The position numbers were made by a program, and so were the translations under genes. Shown here piece after piece: positions 10,101 to 17,598 of a DNA stretch of 64,000 nt; positions within the stretch are counted from its first letter, which is position 1, and every line of letters begins with the position of its first letter. The notes beneath the pieces were generated by a model, which was given only the letters and a program-made list of their open reading frames with translations, made no database searches and was not told where the DNA came from. Where the stretch lies: the NCBI RefSeq assembly GCF_014529935.1, contig NZ_JACVFC010000001.1, forward strand, positions 744,001 through 808,000, in the 5' to 3' direction. Origin of the DNA: Chitinophaga qingshengii. Its GTDB lineage: Bacteria > Bacteroidota > Bacteroidia > Chitinophagales > Chitinophagaceae.

Positions 10101-11299
10101 AAAGGACTATTCACCCAGTCTACCTGCAGATTAGGCACTTCAAAAGAAAGATTCGGCGGGATAAGCCGATGCTTCACTGCCATTACAGCCTTGATGAAGC
10201 CTGCAATACCGGCAGCCACATCAGCATGCCCTACATTCGACTTCACGGCGCCTATCCCGCAATAGGCTTTCCGCTCTGTTTCGAAAGCCTGTGTAAGTGC
10301 TTCCATTTCTATAAGATCCCCCAGCGGCGTTGCAGAACCATGGGTTTCCACAAATATCATTTCCTCCGCTGTAATACCTGCAGCCTGTTGGGCTGCCTTA
10401 ATAACGGCAGCCTGCCCTTTTACACCCGGCGCCGAAAATCCGGCTTTCTGCCGGCCGTCATTATTCATCGCCGATCCTTTGATAACGGCATATATATTAT
10501 TGCCATCCCTGACAGCATCTTCCAGCCGCTTCAGAACGACCACGCCAACGCCTTCTCCTGCCACGATACCATCTGCATACTGATCGAAAGCTTTGGGTAT
10601 ACCGGTAACAGAACCGATACTACCCGCCTGAGGCAAATATCCTCCAATAGTATTATAACTCATAGATACTCCGCCGCCCAGCGCCACTTCACACTCATTG
10701 TTCAACAAGGCCTGACAGGCAAGATGGACAGCAACCAGCGAAGTAGAACAGGCGGTATTCACTGTTACCGCAGGTCCTCTCAAATCAAGCTGGAAAGCAG
10801 TTTTTACGGCCAGGAGGTCTTTATTGGCCAACAACTGGGACTGGAACAGCCCCATATCAGCAACTTTGCCGGAGAACAATGCCATCGCCTGCCATACAAA
10901 AGAGTTGGAGGCGCCGGCGTAGATACCCGTAACAGGCTGCGCCGTCGCGTTATTGAATGGATAGCCGGCATCTTCAAGGGCATGCCATGCTTCCTGTAAA
11001 AACACCCGCACCTGTGGATCCGTCATATAAGCCTCATTGGGCGAGTGACCAAAAAAGTAATGGTCATATTTATCTTTATCTTCCAGTATTCCGCCAATAG
11101 AGCGAATATAATCAGGATGGTCCAGCAGCTCCCTGCTTATCCCTGCCGCTTCCAGTTCCTCCCGGGAAAACCAGGTAAAGGTATTCTTCCCCGATACAAG
11201 ATTCCTCCAGAATTCGTCCACGCTGGCAGCACCGGGAAACCTGCAGCTCATTCCAACTACTGCAATAGCAGTGGTATCTATTTTTTTGGTATTGTTCAT
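4169..11299 (-). CDS. Hybrid PKS-NRPS: KS-(decayed AT)-KR-ACP-C-PCP-E
   Basis: This 2376-residue protein contains one ketide and one amino-acid module. The ketosynthase (about 5-435) is intact: Cys184 in NTACSTS, His320 in VETHGSATPLGD and His358 in KSNVGHAD. Residues about 500-790 align with an acyltransferase and its linker by flanking landmarks (SQPLFKEMTEDLAG; LPGYVFDQHSFW), but the GHSxGE active site is gone (TEGRTALL). A ketoreductase (about 800-1290) has GGLGKIG, a catalytic-type Ser cluster and Tyr1201/Asn1205. An ACP (Ser1350), condensation domain (HHLITDG 1528-1534), PCP (Ser1892) and epimerization domain (HHLLMDG 2072-2078, EGHGRE, RTVGWF) follow. Only about 40 residues separate C from PCP, so no A domain exists there. 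The KS probably accepts the chain from the Ser module ending protein H, extends it with an extender from the free AT, and reduces it. The second module must be loaded in trans. No thioesterase follows the E domain. Confidence 0.93.
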   Translation of the reverse strand: MNNTKKIDTTAIAVVGMSCRFPGAASVDEFWRNLVSGKNTFTWFSREELEAAGISRELLDHPDYIRSIGGILEDKDKYDHYFFGHSPNEAYMTDPQVRVFLQEAWHALEDAGYPFNNATAQPVTGIYAGASNSFVWQAMALFSGKVADMGLFQSQLLANKDLLAVKTAFQLDLRGPAVTVNTACSTSLVAVHLACQALLNNECEVALGGGVSMSYNTIGGYLPQAGSIGSVTGIPKAFDQYADGIVAGEGVGVVVLKRLEDAVRDGNNIYAVIKGSAMNNDGRQKAGFSAPGVKGQAAVIKAAQQAAGITAEEMIFVETHGSATPLGDLIEMEALTQAFETERKAYCGIGAVKSNVGHADVAAGIAGFIKAVMAVKHRLIPPNLSFEVPNLQVDWVNSPFYVVTRPTDVHDDLPMYAGVSSFGIGGTNAHVIIGEAPALPLALPQAAAPQLFVFSAATKTALERYLHQFRSWLRDHPEADPMDVAYTLQIGRRSQAYRLAFMAEGIIGCLKQLEGEQHLVTAGANPELTLRLSESAQSSWSNHPWYLSQPLFKEMTEDLAGIFSTVMATEYPFLQNREREMIWQGLSGILLTYAETRFMMTLLAVPLTVITEGRTALLAPVLSASIDIRTALGIWITLFLAEMPSFLHKKPVGKVLERCEIDPVRVSVLCNFQPIPLQREDFMQETFWQTAMTPSSHKFWQPAAENATVLFLGGHDRKSIRVQAKDAHDMLTYPAAYDVLEVLSRLWQQGCHINWEVLYKSAGRRLVSLPGYVFDQHSFWMQQPKEYIVSAETKGVKETIDKWFYFPGWERSFIHPQAKSIAGTVVVFLLPGLINSAWFRAFVAAAPEKVIGVCPAKTYSRASSDLYYLDPAQRPHYDMLLNDLAVEGHSPQLIVHAWNLVKTVPELTAVKDMLPQGFFSLIYLCQSLAARTLPYRPQLKVLTQGLYQITGAESLQPTGGFAAGILLVARQEIPSLDCIHIDLEKIPGNQVRENEALNNELLHTGKDKQVAYRRGLRWEANYRPLSLSSGEQLPAMLQHGTYLLIGGLGKIGYLVADYLATNLRARLILVGREFLGDPDTWHNLSPESSVGRKVAMVKRLREKGSEVMYYSLEMDDVAQWKNILKAAGPLRGVFHMAGETRNDILQQQLQTLTPESIYPQFLPKVFGVTALFKALQEYSPGFVVLTSSLSSVLGGLGFSSYVAANSFMDAFVHYANMKMPETRWLSVNTAEWLFEAGPDFQHDERTRLFMTPKEGLQSFCSILDNCLLQQVVISTTPLQERIKKWVTLETDEPGPDVHSPSSVITRPAIHTTYAAPVTPAEKEVAAVWSRILGYEQIGVDDNFFELGGDSLKVIMVAANIHKRLKVQIPVATFFRIPTIRQLAHLITDAERKDYLAVVPAEDQYYYPVTAAQRRLFILQQIEPDSTGYNECSLYQLGGDVNEAMLNEAFHKLIQRHDSLRTSFHMPGDDPVLVVHDEVDFQIHHFDCLNDDNPALQFIRPFDITQAPLMRVALANTSAGNKLLMIDFHHLITDGISSQIIIKELVRLYAGDELEQPYLQYKDFALWQQLPEVRQMLAAQERYWLQQFREPLPLLDLPTDFARPLHQTFEGSTCRFILDGETAENIRALAAREEATSNMVLLAVCYIWLAKLSGQQDLVVGTPVAGRSNADLEEIVGMFINTLPLRMQINANETPAEVIKRVKRITLDAFDNQDYPFEMLVEKVAGKRDLGRNPVFDVMFLFQNYIRSMGDETQMLKDRDIEINIGGYEKKTVKFDLSLEVVDDGNAYHVSIHYATRLFTNTTIEYWAAFFTELAAAIPRYTDIAVSQLLPLSQPVVRRHVLPDGEINSTLSTGSIPVMDSQKQSLLLDIWKTVLGKEEIGIHDSFFHLGGDSLKVLRMIAKLNQAGYHTAVRNVFNHDTVAMLAGIIDTKQRRQVPVASDDGRIPLTPIQYWFFENYHTDQHQFNTALMFATAEDLPLEGLEAIFNAMFNHHATLRSTFPMNEKGVRFQQIDNSGEPLLIRDFDLRESAAPVNELQRLVAGLQQHTTLELGPLFTVCRFRFPDRDRILVLIHHLLMDGFSWRLLMEDFQTLYAAYMEGSQLMLPEQSDSYGDWSHRLSTYTSLDTWEEERILWENMLAKPFDLLQSPAGKRFSEQEIRMEAVHLDESETNALITDLGTQFGCGPDEMIISIVTRALYKWKEMREILIAMEGHGRESPWEDMNVSRTVGWFANMYPVNITVKEEEDALLHLQEVRRLIRTIPNKGIGYGIFRYLQHPNDDKWKTDPQITVSYLGQFDEIETQNQVELSFENYGEILSRNIERPYLLKVSGIVIRGRLQLSVFYPYEIFSVEEIMDLLHLIKNEVAHYCLLRNQLQTI

Positions 11300-11327
11300 A
11301 GTAAAAAAGCAAGGATAAAATAACTAC

Positions 11328-12032
11328 TTACCGAAGGGGTCGGGCAAGGTACCCCAGCTTCTCTGATACCAGTGTCGCCACCTGTTTTGGATGATCAAAC
11401 AGGAAAAAGTGATTGCCCGGAAAGGTAATCAGGTCAATAGGAAAATTAGTTTCACGTTGCCAGCATCCGGCGCCGTCAGGGCTTACGTCCTCCTCATCTC
11501 CTAAAAGCACTGTTACGGGTACATCCAGCGGCGGAACGGGTGTATGGCAATAGGTATCAATTGCCTGAAGATCCGCCCTTAATACCGGTTCAAAAAAATC
11601 AAACAGCTCCATATTGCCGAGCAGCTCCTGCGGTAGCCCGCCAAGGTTTATCAATTCCCTGATAAAGTCCTCCTTTTCCAACTTATGGTGCAGCGCTGAC
11701 TCTTCCCGGAACGAAGGGCCAGCTGTGCCTGAAACAAACAGGTGCACCGGCAGCGGATAACCGTCCTTTCTTGCTTTCAGCGCCAGCAGATATGCAACGA
11801 TACCTCCCATGCTATGGCCATAAATGGTATAGTCTTTTTCCATGCTTTGCTGCATGCGGGAATACATATCATCTGCTATCTCCTGAAGATTGTATAGCAG
11901 TGGTTCGCTAATCCTGGCGCCACGCCCTGGTGGCTCCAGCACGGTTATCTTCATGTCTGTCGGAAAATGAGGCTCCAGCGCTTTGAAGCTATACCTGTTT
12001 CCACCCGCAAAAGGAACAAAAAACAAATCCAT
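11328..12032 (-). CDS. Type II (editing) thioesterase
   Basis: This 234-residue alpha/beta hydrolase has the size and motifs of external thioesterases of NRPS/PKS clusters. It opens with LFFVPFAGGNRYSF, has the nucleophile Ser74 in GHSMGG and the PPGRGAR segment near residue 34. The acid is probably an Asp in GDEEDVSPDG (177-186), and the base is His208 in FPGNHFFLF. These enzymes remove wrong or stalled acyl groups from carrier proteins and occasionally assist release. That is relevant here because no megasynthase in view carries a terminal thioesterase, and several modules depend on loading in trans, which raises mispriming risk. It lies 9 bp after the exporter gene and 28 bp before the PKS-NRPS gene. 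The family call is secure; a release role is speculation. Confidence 0.92.
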   Translation of the reverse strand: MDLFFVPFAGGNRYSFKALEPHFPTDMKITVLEPPGRGARISEPLLYNLQEIADDMYSRMQQSMEKDYTIYGHSMGGIVAYLLALKARKDGYPLPVHLFVSGTAGPSFREESALHHKLEKEDFIRELINLGGLPQELLGNMELFDFFEPVLRADLQAIDTYCHTPVPPLDVPVTVLLGDEEDVSPDGAGCWQRETNFPIDLITFPGNHFFLFDHPKQVATLVSEKLGYLARPLR

Positions 12033-12041
12033 ATTAAAACC

Positions 12042-13709
12042 CTATTTGATATCAATGTGTACTGCCTGGATACCAGGTTGTAAATAATGATCTTTTACGA
12101 TTACTCCTTCCTCAAAATGAATGACACGGTCGGCACATGTATAATATGATTCGTCGTGTGTTACAGCAACCACCGTCTTTCCACGCTTTTTCAGCAGTGG
12201 TAGTATATATTTATAAAACCTGGCCCTGAAATACGGATCCTGCTCTGCTGCCCATTCGTCCAATAATATCACGTCTTTTTCCTCCAGCAGTGCGTAGATC
12301 ATCGCCAGGCGTTTCTGCTGCCCTTTTGAATAACGCGTACCGATATCTTTATAAATAGTATCCAGTTTAATCACATCCTTGAGCTCCATTAATGCGATCA
12401 GATCCATAAACAGCTCGTTGGAAGTGGTAAGATCCCACTGGTTATAATTTTCATTGAACAAATAATTCCCTGTAAAAATGGCGCTTAGCTGGTCACTGTA
12501 GTAAGGATAATTATGTATCCCGATTTCCTTACCATTCAGTTTTATGTTACCGGAAGCAGGGAGGTATAAACCGGCCAGCATATTCATAAATGTACTTTTG
12601 CCGCTGCCGTTCGAACCGGTGATGAATACTACTTCTCCCTTACGTAACTCCAGGTTCAATGGCCCGATGCCAAACGGTTGTTTGCCATTGCGACTTTCAT
12701 AAAAAAAAGAGACGTCCTCGAACCGGACATTGAGGAATTCCTGTATTTCCGCCAGGTCGTTATATTGCTGCTTAACAGTGATGTTAGCCCTGATACTGTG
12801 TTCCAGCTCTTCTATCCGCTCTACCGCAATTTTAGTTCTGGTGATAAATGGGATAAAGGTTATCAGTGTAGAAACCGGCCCCATCATATATAGGGTTACT
12901 ACCACAAAGGTATTCATCTCTGCTACACCCAGGTGATTGAGTGCCGGAAAAACAAAAAGGATCAATCCCAGCAACAGGTACCAGCTGAGACTTCCGGCCA
13001 GTTCATTATTTAGATACCTGATATTCGTTTTTACAGAAAGCTCGCGTCCCTGATCCCTGTTTCTCTGTAAAAAATCATGATACAGATTTTCATTTCTTTC
13101 GATGCTCATTTTAACTTCCCGGAAACCAAAGAGTAGATCGCGGAGATATTTATAGTATTGATTCTGGAGGTCTCTCACCTTATTCAGTTCTACTTCTATT
13201 TTCTTATTTCTCAATAAGTAGAGCAATAGCAAGAATATCATCAATACCAGCAGGGCAGCTCCGCCAAGTGGTTTTATCCAGAACATATAAGCGAGCCCGC
13301 AAACCACCATGATAGCGGCATTAAAAAGACCCAGTATTACTTCGGGCGTCTGCGCCAACATTTTGGCGTCGCTGATGGCAGTATACACTTTTTCTTCGCC
13401 CAGGCCTTCAAAGTCCTGGAACAACGCAGCTCTTATCTTTTGTAATAAGGATACCTCTACTGTATAGAGCGCATTCTGCGATAGTTTGATCATATAGGCA
13501 TGAAAAACTCTGCCTACCAACAGAATACCCACCAACAGCAGTATATATGCCAGCCACTCATATCCGGGGAATGGCAGTGCTTTGCCCGACATCCGGTTAT
13601 TAATAAGTATCAGCATTCCGCTGGACATCGCACTGTTCAGTAATCCTAATACAACGATGATAACCATTGTTTTTGCCGGCGGTCCGGGAAACAGTCTGAA
13701 TAGCTTCAT
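12042..13709 (-). CDS. Cyclic-peptide-type ABC exporter (fused membrane and ATPase domains)
   Basis: This 555-residue half-transporter has about six hydrophobic helices in residues 1-310 and a C-terminal ATPase. The Walker A motif is TGSNGSGKST, the signature motif is the variant YSKGQQKRLAM, and Walker B is DVILLDEW with a following DP and a VTHDESYY switch region. Length and the variant signature agree with the SyrD/PvdE-like cyclic peptide transporter family found in lipopeptide and siderophore clusters. It probably dimerises in the inner membrane and moves the finished peptide or a late precursor to the periplasm. The start is 4 bp after the stop of the stand-alone A enzyme and the stop is 9 bp before the thioesterase start, so it is within the same transcript. 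Family membership does not prove that the product is cyclic. Confidence 0.92.
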   Translation of the reverse strand: MKLFRLFPGPPAKTMVIIVVLGLLNSAMSSGMLILINNRMSGKALPFPGYEWLAYILLLVGILLVGRVFHAYMIKLSQNALYTVEVSLLQKIRAALFQDFEGLGEEKVYTAISDAKMLAQTPEVILGLFNAAIMVVCGLAYMFWIKPLGGAALLVLMIFLLLLYLLRNKKIEVELNKVRDLQNQYYKYLRDLLFGFREVKMSIERNENLYHDFLQRNRDQGRELSVKTNIRYLNNELAGSLSWYLLLGLILFVFPALNHLGVAEMNTFVVVTLYMMGPVSTLITFIPFITRTKIAVERIEELEHSIRANITVKQQYNDLAEIQEFLNVRFEDVSFFYESRNGKQPFGIGPLNLELRKGEVVFITGSNGSGKSTFMNMLAGLYLPASGNIKLNGKEIGIHNYPYYSDQLSAIFTGNYLFNENYNQWDLTTSNELFMDLIALMELKDVIKLDTIYKDIGTRYSKGQQKRLAMIYALLEEKDVILLDEWAAEQDPYFRARFYKYILPLLKKRGKTVVAVTHDESYYTCADRVIHFEEGVIVKDHYLQPGIQAVHIDIK

Positions 13710-13713
13710 AAAA

Positions 13714-15234
13714 TCATTTTAGTGCCTGATTAAAAAAAACATACTGCAACAGTGCGGCGCGGTCCGCCTTTCCATTGCTGGTAAGTGGAAAAAAAGGAAG
13801 GAAAAAATATTGACGGGGAACCATATATTCCGGTAACGATAACGCAAGGAATTGTCGCAACCCGGCGGCTTCCAGGGAGCCGGTGGTCTGGCAGAAGGCC
13901 GACAGGACTTCTACATTTTCAGCTACCCGTTTTACCAACACTATACAGTCCTTTACTAAGGGATGTCGATTAACAGCCGCTTCTATTTCGCCTAATTCAA
14001 TTCGGATACCATGGATTTTTACCTGAAAGTCGATCCGCCCGTTATATTCCAGCTGGCCATCTTTTCTTAAACGTCCGTTATCTCCGGTCCGATAAGCCCG
14101 CTGTCCACCGGTTGCGGGGCACTGGAAAAATTTTTCGGCGGTAAGTTCCACCCTATTCAGATATCCCCGGGCGAGGCCGTGACCGGTTATCATTATCTCC
14201 CCTGTATCTTCCATTACGGCTACACCATCTTTGACTACCCATACCGATACACCGGTAATAGCCTGTCCAATAGGAATCTGATGCTCCGACTGTGCCGGAA
14301 CATCATAAAAGGTAACGTCTATCGCTGCTTCCGTAGGACCATAGAGATTTACCAGCAAAGGGCCCTCCGGAAACACCCTGTAAAAGTCCGTTACATGCTG
14401 TGATTTCAATGCTTCTCCGCTGGAAAACACTTTCTTCAGCGTAGCAGGAAGTGGTGGCCGGGCTTCCTCCAGATAGTACAGGAAATTACCCAGCATGGAT
14501 GGCACAAAGTGTATAACGGTTACTTTACAACGAATTATTTCCGAGGAAATTGCCAGCGGAAATTTCTCCATACCCGGCGCCAGGAAACAGATAGTAGCCC
14601 CTGTAAATGACCACCATAACAACTCCCATACTGATACGTCGAAAGTATAGGGCGTTTTTTGCAATACCACATCGTATTCGCCTATGGCATAGCTTTCCTG
14701 CATCCACATCAGCCTGTTCATCAATGCATACCGTTCTATCATCACCCCTTTAGGCATACCTGTTGAGCCCGACGTGTAGATCACATAAGCCAGGTCTTCC
14801 GGTCTGGCGCCGGGTTCGGGCTGAATAACGCCGGCAGGTATTGCCATTGAATCGAGCAGTATATGTTCAACAGGTAACTGGTATTTTTCTGCATACCGGG
14901 TGGTGGTTAGTATCAGCGTAGTAGCGCTGTCTTCCAACAGGTGGTTCAGCCGCTGCTGCGGATCGGTGACTGAAAAAGGTAAAAATGCGCCACCGGCTTT
15001 CAGCACTGCCAGGATAGCGATCATCATTTCCGGGGAGCGGTCCAGTAGTAGTCCGACTATTTTATCCGGTCCTATCCCTTTGTTCTGCAGGATTACAGCC
15101 AACGCGCCGGACATGTCGCTCAGGGCCTTCCATGTCAGCACCTGGTCCCCACAGATCAGCGCAGTATAATGCGGCTTTTTTTGCGCCATTGCTTCGAAGG
15201 CTACCGCAATATCCGGATAAACAGGTTTATTCAT
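13714..15234 (-). CDS. Stand-alone serine-type adenylation enzyme (ZmaJ-like)
   Basis: The ATG at 15234 overlaps the upstream stop by 8 bp and gives 506 residues (MNKPVYPDIAVAFEAMAQ); the longer frame to 15279 lacks family support. All adenylation motifs are present: YTSGSTGMPKG (153-163), FDVSVWE (198-204), NLYGPTE, YRTGDNGR and a final SNGKADR with the catalytic Lys. No condensation or carrier domain is attached. Pocket residues read by eye (Asp-Val-Trp, His from VIHFVPS, Phe/Ser from VFSSGEA, Leu, Ile-Asp) give DVWHFSLID, a published serine signature. Next to the free ACP and two dehydrogenases it matches the role of ZmaJ, which activates serine for aminomalonyl-ACP synthesis. It could also load the A-deficient modules in proteins C, D, G and R, which have no other visible source of activated amino acid. 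Confidence 0.9.
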   Translation of the reverse strand: MNKPVYPDIAVAFEAMAQKKPHYTALICGDQVLTWKALSDMSGALAVILQNKGIGPDKIVGLLLDRSPEMMIAILAVLKAGGAFLPFSVTDPQQRLNHLLEDSATTLILTTTRYAEKYQLPVEHILLDSMAIPAGVIQPEPGARPEDLAYVIYTSGSTGMPKGVMIERYALMNRLMWMQESYAIGEYDVVLQKTPYTFDVSVWELLWWSFTGATICFLAPGMEKFPLAISSEIIRCKVTVIHFVPSMLGNFLYYLEEARPPLPATLKKVFSSGEALKSQHVTDFYRVFPEGPLLVNLYGPTEAAIDVTFYDVPAQSEHQIPIGQAITGVSVWVVKDGVAVMEDTGEIMITGHGLARGYLNRVELTAEKFFQCPATGGQRAYRTGDNGRLRKDGQLEYNGRIDFQVKIHGIRIELGEIEAAVNRHPLVKDCIVLVKRVAENVEVLSAFCQTTGSLEAAGLRQFLALSLPEYMVPRQYFFLPFFPLTSNGKADRAALLQYVFFNQALK

Positions 15235-16390
15235 ATACAGGTTGTTTAGGCGACAGGTTTTTAAGAACAGTATCAGCAACTATATTTTCACAAACCTGTG
15301 TTGTGCCTTCTATGATTTCCATAATTTTAGCATCCCGGTAGCAGCGGGATACCGGCGAGTCTTCATGACAACCGGCCGCACCGTGGATCAGCACTGCCTG
15401 GGAGGCTGCCCATACTGCATCTACAGACGCTGTTAGTTTTGCCATCAGGGTGGTATGAATAGCATCCGGGTGTTGCATATCTTCCAGGCTGCAAGCATGC
15501 CAACACATTAACTGCACGGCCTCAAGGCGAGTCGCCATCCTGGCGATCTGTGAACGGATTTCGCCGATATTGGCAACAGGGCTACCTTTAGCCATTCTGC
15601 GCCGCGAAAACTGAACACTTTCTTCCAGACAGCTGCGGAACAATCCCGCAGCAGAACAGGCGGTGCTGATCCGTCCATAGTGCAGTCCCTGATTGGCTAC
15701 ACAGGAAATACCAAATCCGGGTTTTGCTACCATGTTCTCCAAAGGCACAAAACAATTATCAAAGGTTATCTCCGACAAATGAGAAGCCCGAAAGCCCATC
15801 ATACCCGTCACCGGAATGATTGTCAATCCGGGTGTATCTTTTTCCACCAAACAAGCTATTGGCTGTTCCCCCTGAAGTTGTCCGAACACCAGCAACACAT
15901 CAGCATATCCGGAAAAAGTGATCCATTTCTTTTTTCCATTCAGCAAAAAGCCACCGTTAAACGGAGTAAAGCTCGTGTTGAGGAACCGTATGTTGCTCCC
16001 TCCTTCCGGTTCTGTGAGCGCAAAAGAGGCGATCGCTTCTCCAGCCGAAATTGCAGGCAGCCATTTGTGACATTGCGCAGCGGTGCCCCATTTCAACAAA
16101 CTCATGGCTACCATTGACTGAACAGTAAAAAAACCAGTAAGCGAAGCACTGGCACTACCAAACGCTTCGTTGAGCAAACCGAAAGTAACGGTATCCCAAT
16201 CGCCACCGCCATACCCGGATGGTAGCAGCCCTCCGATAAAGCCCCGCTCCCCGCAGACACGCAGGATCTCCCTGGGCATACATTGTGATGCCTCCCATGC
16301 CGCGGTATCAGGACAAACCATTTCCCTGACAAAGTCTTTAAACTCATCATATTTCGATTGTTGCGCAGCGGTAAGACGATTTATCATCAT
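15227..16390 (-). CDS. Acyl-CoA dehydrogenase-like enzyme (ZmaI-like, aminomalonyl-ACP pathway)
   Basis: This 387-residue flavoprotein shows the acyl-CoA dehydrogenase pattern: an alpha-helical N-domain, FALTEPEGGSNIR near 133-145 for flavin/substrate contact, NGKKKWITFSGYADVLLVFG in the beta domain, and a C-terminal helical part ending in IHGAAGCHEDSPVSRCYRDAKIMEIIEGT. In the hydroxy-, methoxy- and aminomalonyl-ACP pathways an enzyme of this family works on the free ACP and takes the aldehyde level to the carboxyl level. Here it sits between the ACP gene (12 bp upstream) and the Ser-type A gene (8 bp overlap). The context therefore points to conversion of a serine-derived ACP intermediate to aminomalonyl-ACP. 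The family is certain; the substrate is inferred from the gene set. Confidence 0.88.
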   Translation of the reverse strand: MMINRLTAAQQSKYDEFKDFVREMVCPDTAAWEASQCMPREILRVCGERGFIGGLLPSGYGGGDWDTVTFGLLNEAFGSASASLTGFFTVQSMVAMSLLKWGTAAQCHKWLPAISAGEAIASFALTEPEGGSNIRFLNTSFTPFNGGFLLNGKKKWITFSGYADVLLVFGQLQGEQPIACLVEKDTPGLTIIPVTGMMGFRASHLSEITFDNCFVPLENMVAKPGFGISCVANQGLHYGRISTACSAAGLFRSCLEESVQFSRRRMAKGSPVANIGEIRSQIARMATRLEAVQLMCWHACSLEDMQHPDAIHTTLMAKLTASVDAVWAASQAVLIHGAAGCHEDSPVSRCYRDAKIMEIIEGTTQVCENIVADTVLKNLSPKQPVYE

Positions 16391-16402
16391 AAGTTCTCCT
16401 GT

Positions 16403-16672
16403 TTATTTTCCAGCTATGACAGCCACTTCTTTCTTCGTGTCAACAAACGTTGCAATATTATTGATGGAAGCAAAATTGTCCATACTCAGATCCTCCATGG
16501 TGATCTTTATTTGAAAGGTTCTTTCCAGGTAGGTCATCAGCTGGATAATAAAAAGAGAATTTACAATACCTGCTTCAAAAATATTCAGGTCGTCGGCAAA
16601 ATCCGATACTCCTGTGGAGGTAGCAATCCACTCCCTGACCGTTTTTGCATAGGACGTTGTCTGCTCGTTCAT
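16403..16672 (-). CDS. Free-standing acyl carrier protein (ZmaH-like)
   Basis: This is an 89-residue single carrier domain. The phosphopantetheine attachment residue is Ser39 in EAGIVNSLFIIQL, a form resembling the DSL/NSL motif of the free ACPs used in methoxymalonyl- and aminomalonyl-ACP formation rather than the GGDS/GGHS of the NRPS carriers here. Helix 3 landmarks follow (FQIKITMEDL, then FASINNIATFV). It is flanked by the two dehydrogenase genes, 40 bp after the first and 12 bp before the second. Its likely job is to hold the seryl group made by the adjacent A enzyme while it is oxidised, then to present the extender to the free AT. No phosphopantetheinyl transferase is visible in the window. 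Confidence 0.9.
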   Translation of the reverse strand: MNEQTTSYAKTVREWIATSTGVSDFADDLNIFEAGIVNSLFIIQLMTYLERTFQIKITMEDLSMDNFASINNIATFVDTKKEVAVIAGK

Positions 16673-16712
16673 GTTATATATTTTAATGGTGAATGGTGAA
16701 TAAATAGGCTAG

Positions 16713-17570
16713 TCAGTAGTTATAATTATAGAAGCCGGCACCTGTTTTCCTTCCCAGTTTTCCCTCCGCCACCATTTTCACCAGCAGCGGACAGCAGCGG
16801 AATTTAGGGTCCTGATAGCTTTCATAGAGCACGTTGAGTGACTTCATCACGGTATCGATTCCAATGAGATCGGCAGTTTCCAGCGGGCCCATTTTATGGA
16901 AGAAACATTTTTTGAAGATATTATCTATCTCTTCAGCAGAAGCAACATTATCCTGGAAAACATAGGCAGCTTCATTCATGAAGAGGTGCGAAATCCTGTT
17001 GGAAACAAATCCGGGGTGATCGTTGACAATAATGGCTTCCTTCTTCATATCTTTCATAAGCTGATTTATTTCCTTCAACGTTTCTGCTGAAGTATAGCGA
17101 CTCTTCATGACCTCCACAGTTGGCATCATGTATACCGGGTTCATAAAATGCAGGCCCACAACTTTGTCCTTTCTGTCGGTAATTTCCGCAACTCGTGCAA
17201 TAGAGATACAGGAAGTATTTACGCCAAAGCATACATCTTTGGGACAGACATGACTCAATTCCCTATATACCTTTTCTTTGATGTTCCACTCTTCCGGTGT
17301 ATTTTCAATGATAAAACCGGCATTGGTAAGATCAGCCATATCCGTGGTCAACAACAGCCGCTCTCTGTAATGGCCGGTATCAGTCTGCGCTGGTTGTATC
17401 TTCTGTACCATCACCGCCAACCTGATTTCCTGTTCAATTTTGTGAATCGCTTTATTGAGTATATCTGTGGAAATATCCAGCAGGGTAACCCTGAATCCTT
17501 TCAGCAGTAAGTCAATTGTTACACTAACTCCAATATTACCGGCGCCAACAACGCCTATGTGTTTATTCAT
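16713..17570 (-). CDS. 3-hydroxyacyl-CoA dehydrogenase-like enzyme (ZmaG-like)
   Basis: I place the start at the ATG at 17570 (MNKHIGVVGAGNIG, 285 residues). The frame is open back to 17675, but that would overlap the radical SAM gene by 77 bp and add residues before the Rossmann strand. The NAD-binding GxGxxG is GAGNIG (9-14), with an acidic residue closing the second strand (LLDIS, near 32). The catalytic region has VVGLHFMNPVYMMPTVEVM, and VNDHPGFVSNRISHLFMNEA is typical of this family, as is the length of about 282-290. In the zwittermicin pathway ZmaG oxidises the hydroxyl of seryl-ACP. The position directly before the free ACP gene supports the same role here. A true fatty-acid function is unlikely given the operon. 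Confidence 0.9.
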   Translation of the reverse strand: MNKHIGVVGAGNIGVSVTIDLLLKGFRVTLLDISTDILNKAIHKIEQEIRLAVMVQKIQPAQTDTGHYRERLLLTTDMADLTNAGFIIENTPEEWNIKEKVYRELSHVCPKDVCFGVNTSCISIARVAEITDRKDKVVGLHFMNPVYMMPTVEVMKSRYTSAETLKEINQLMKDMKKEAIIVNDHPGFVSNRISHLFMNEAAYVFQDNVASAEEIDNIFKKCFFHKMGPLETADLIGIDTVMKSLNVLYESYQDPKFRCCPLLVKMVAEGKLGRKTGAGFYNYNY

Positions 17571-17598
17571 AAATGATGATAGTTTTAAGGGGGGATAG

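Noticed and set aside
10070..10999. 309-codon open frame on the plus strand inside the KS region
   Set aside because: It is antisense to an intact ketosynthase with catalytic Cys and His residues, and its translation has no domain-like motifs. The same holds for the 301-codon plus-strand frame at 44215-45120 and all other plus-strand frames.
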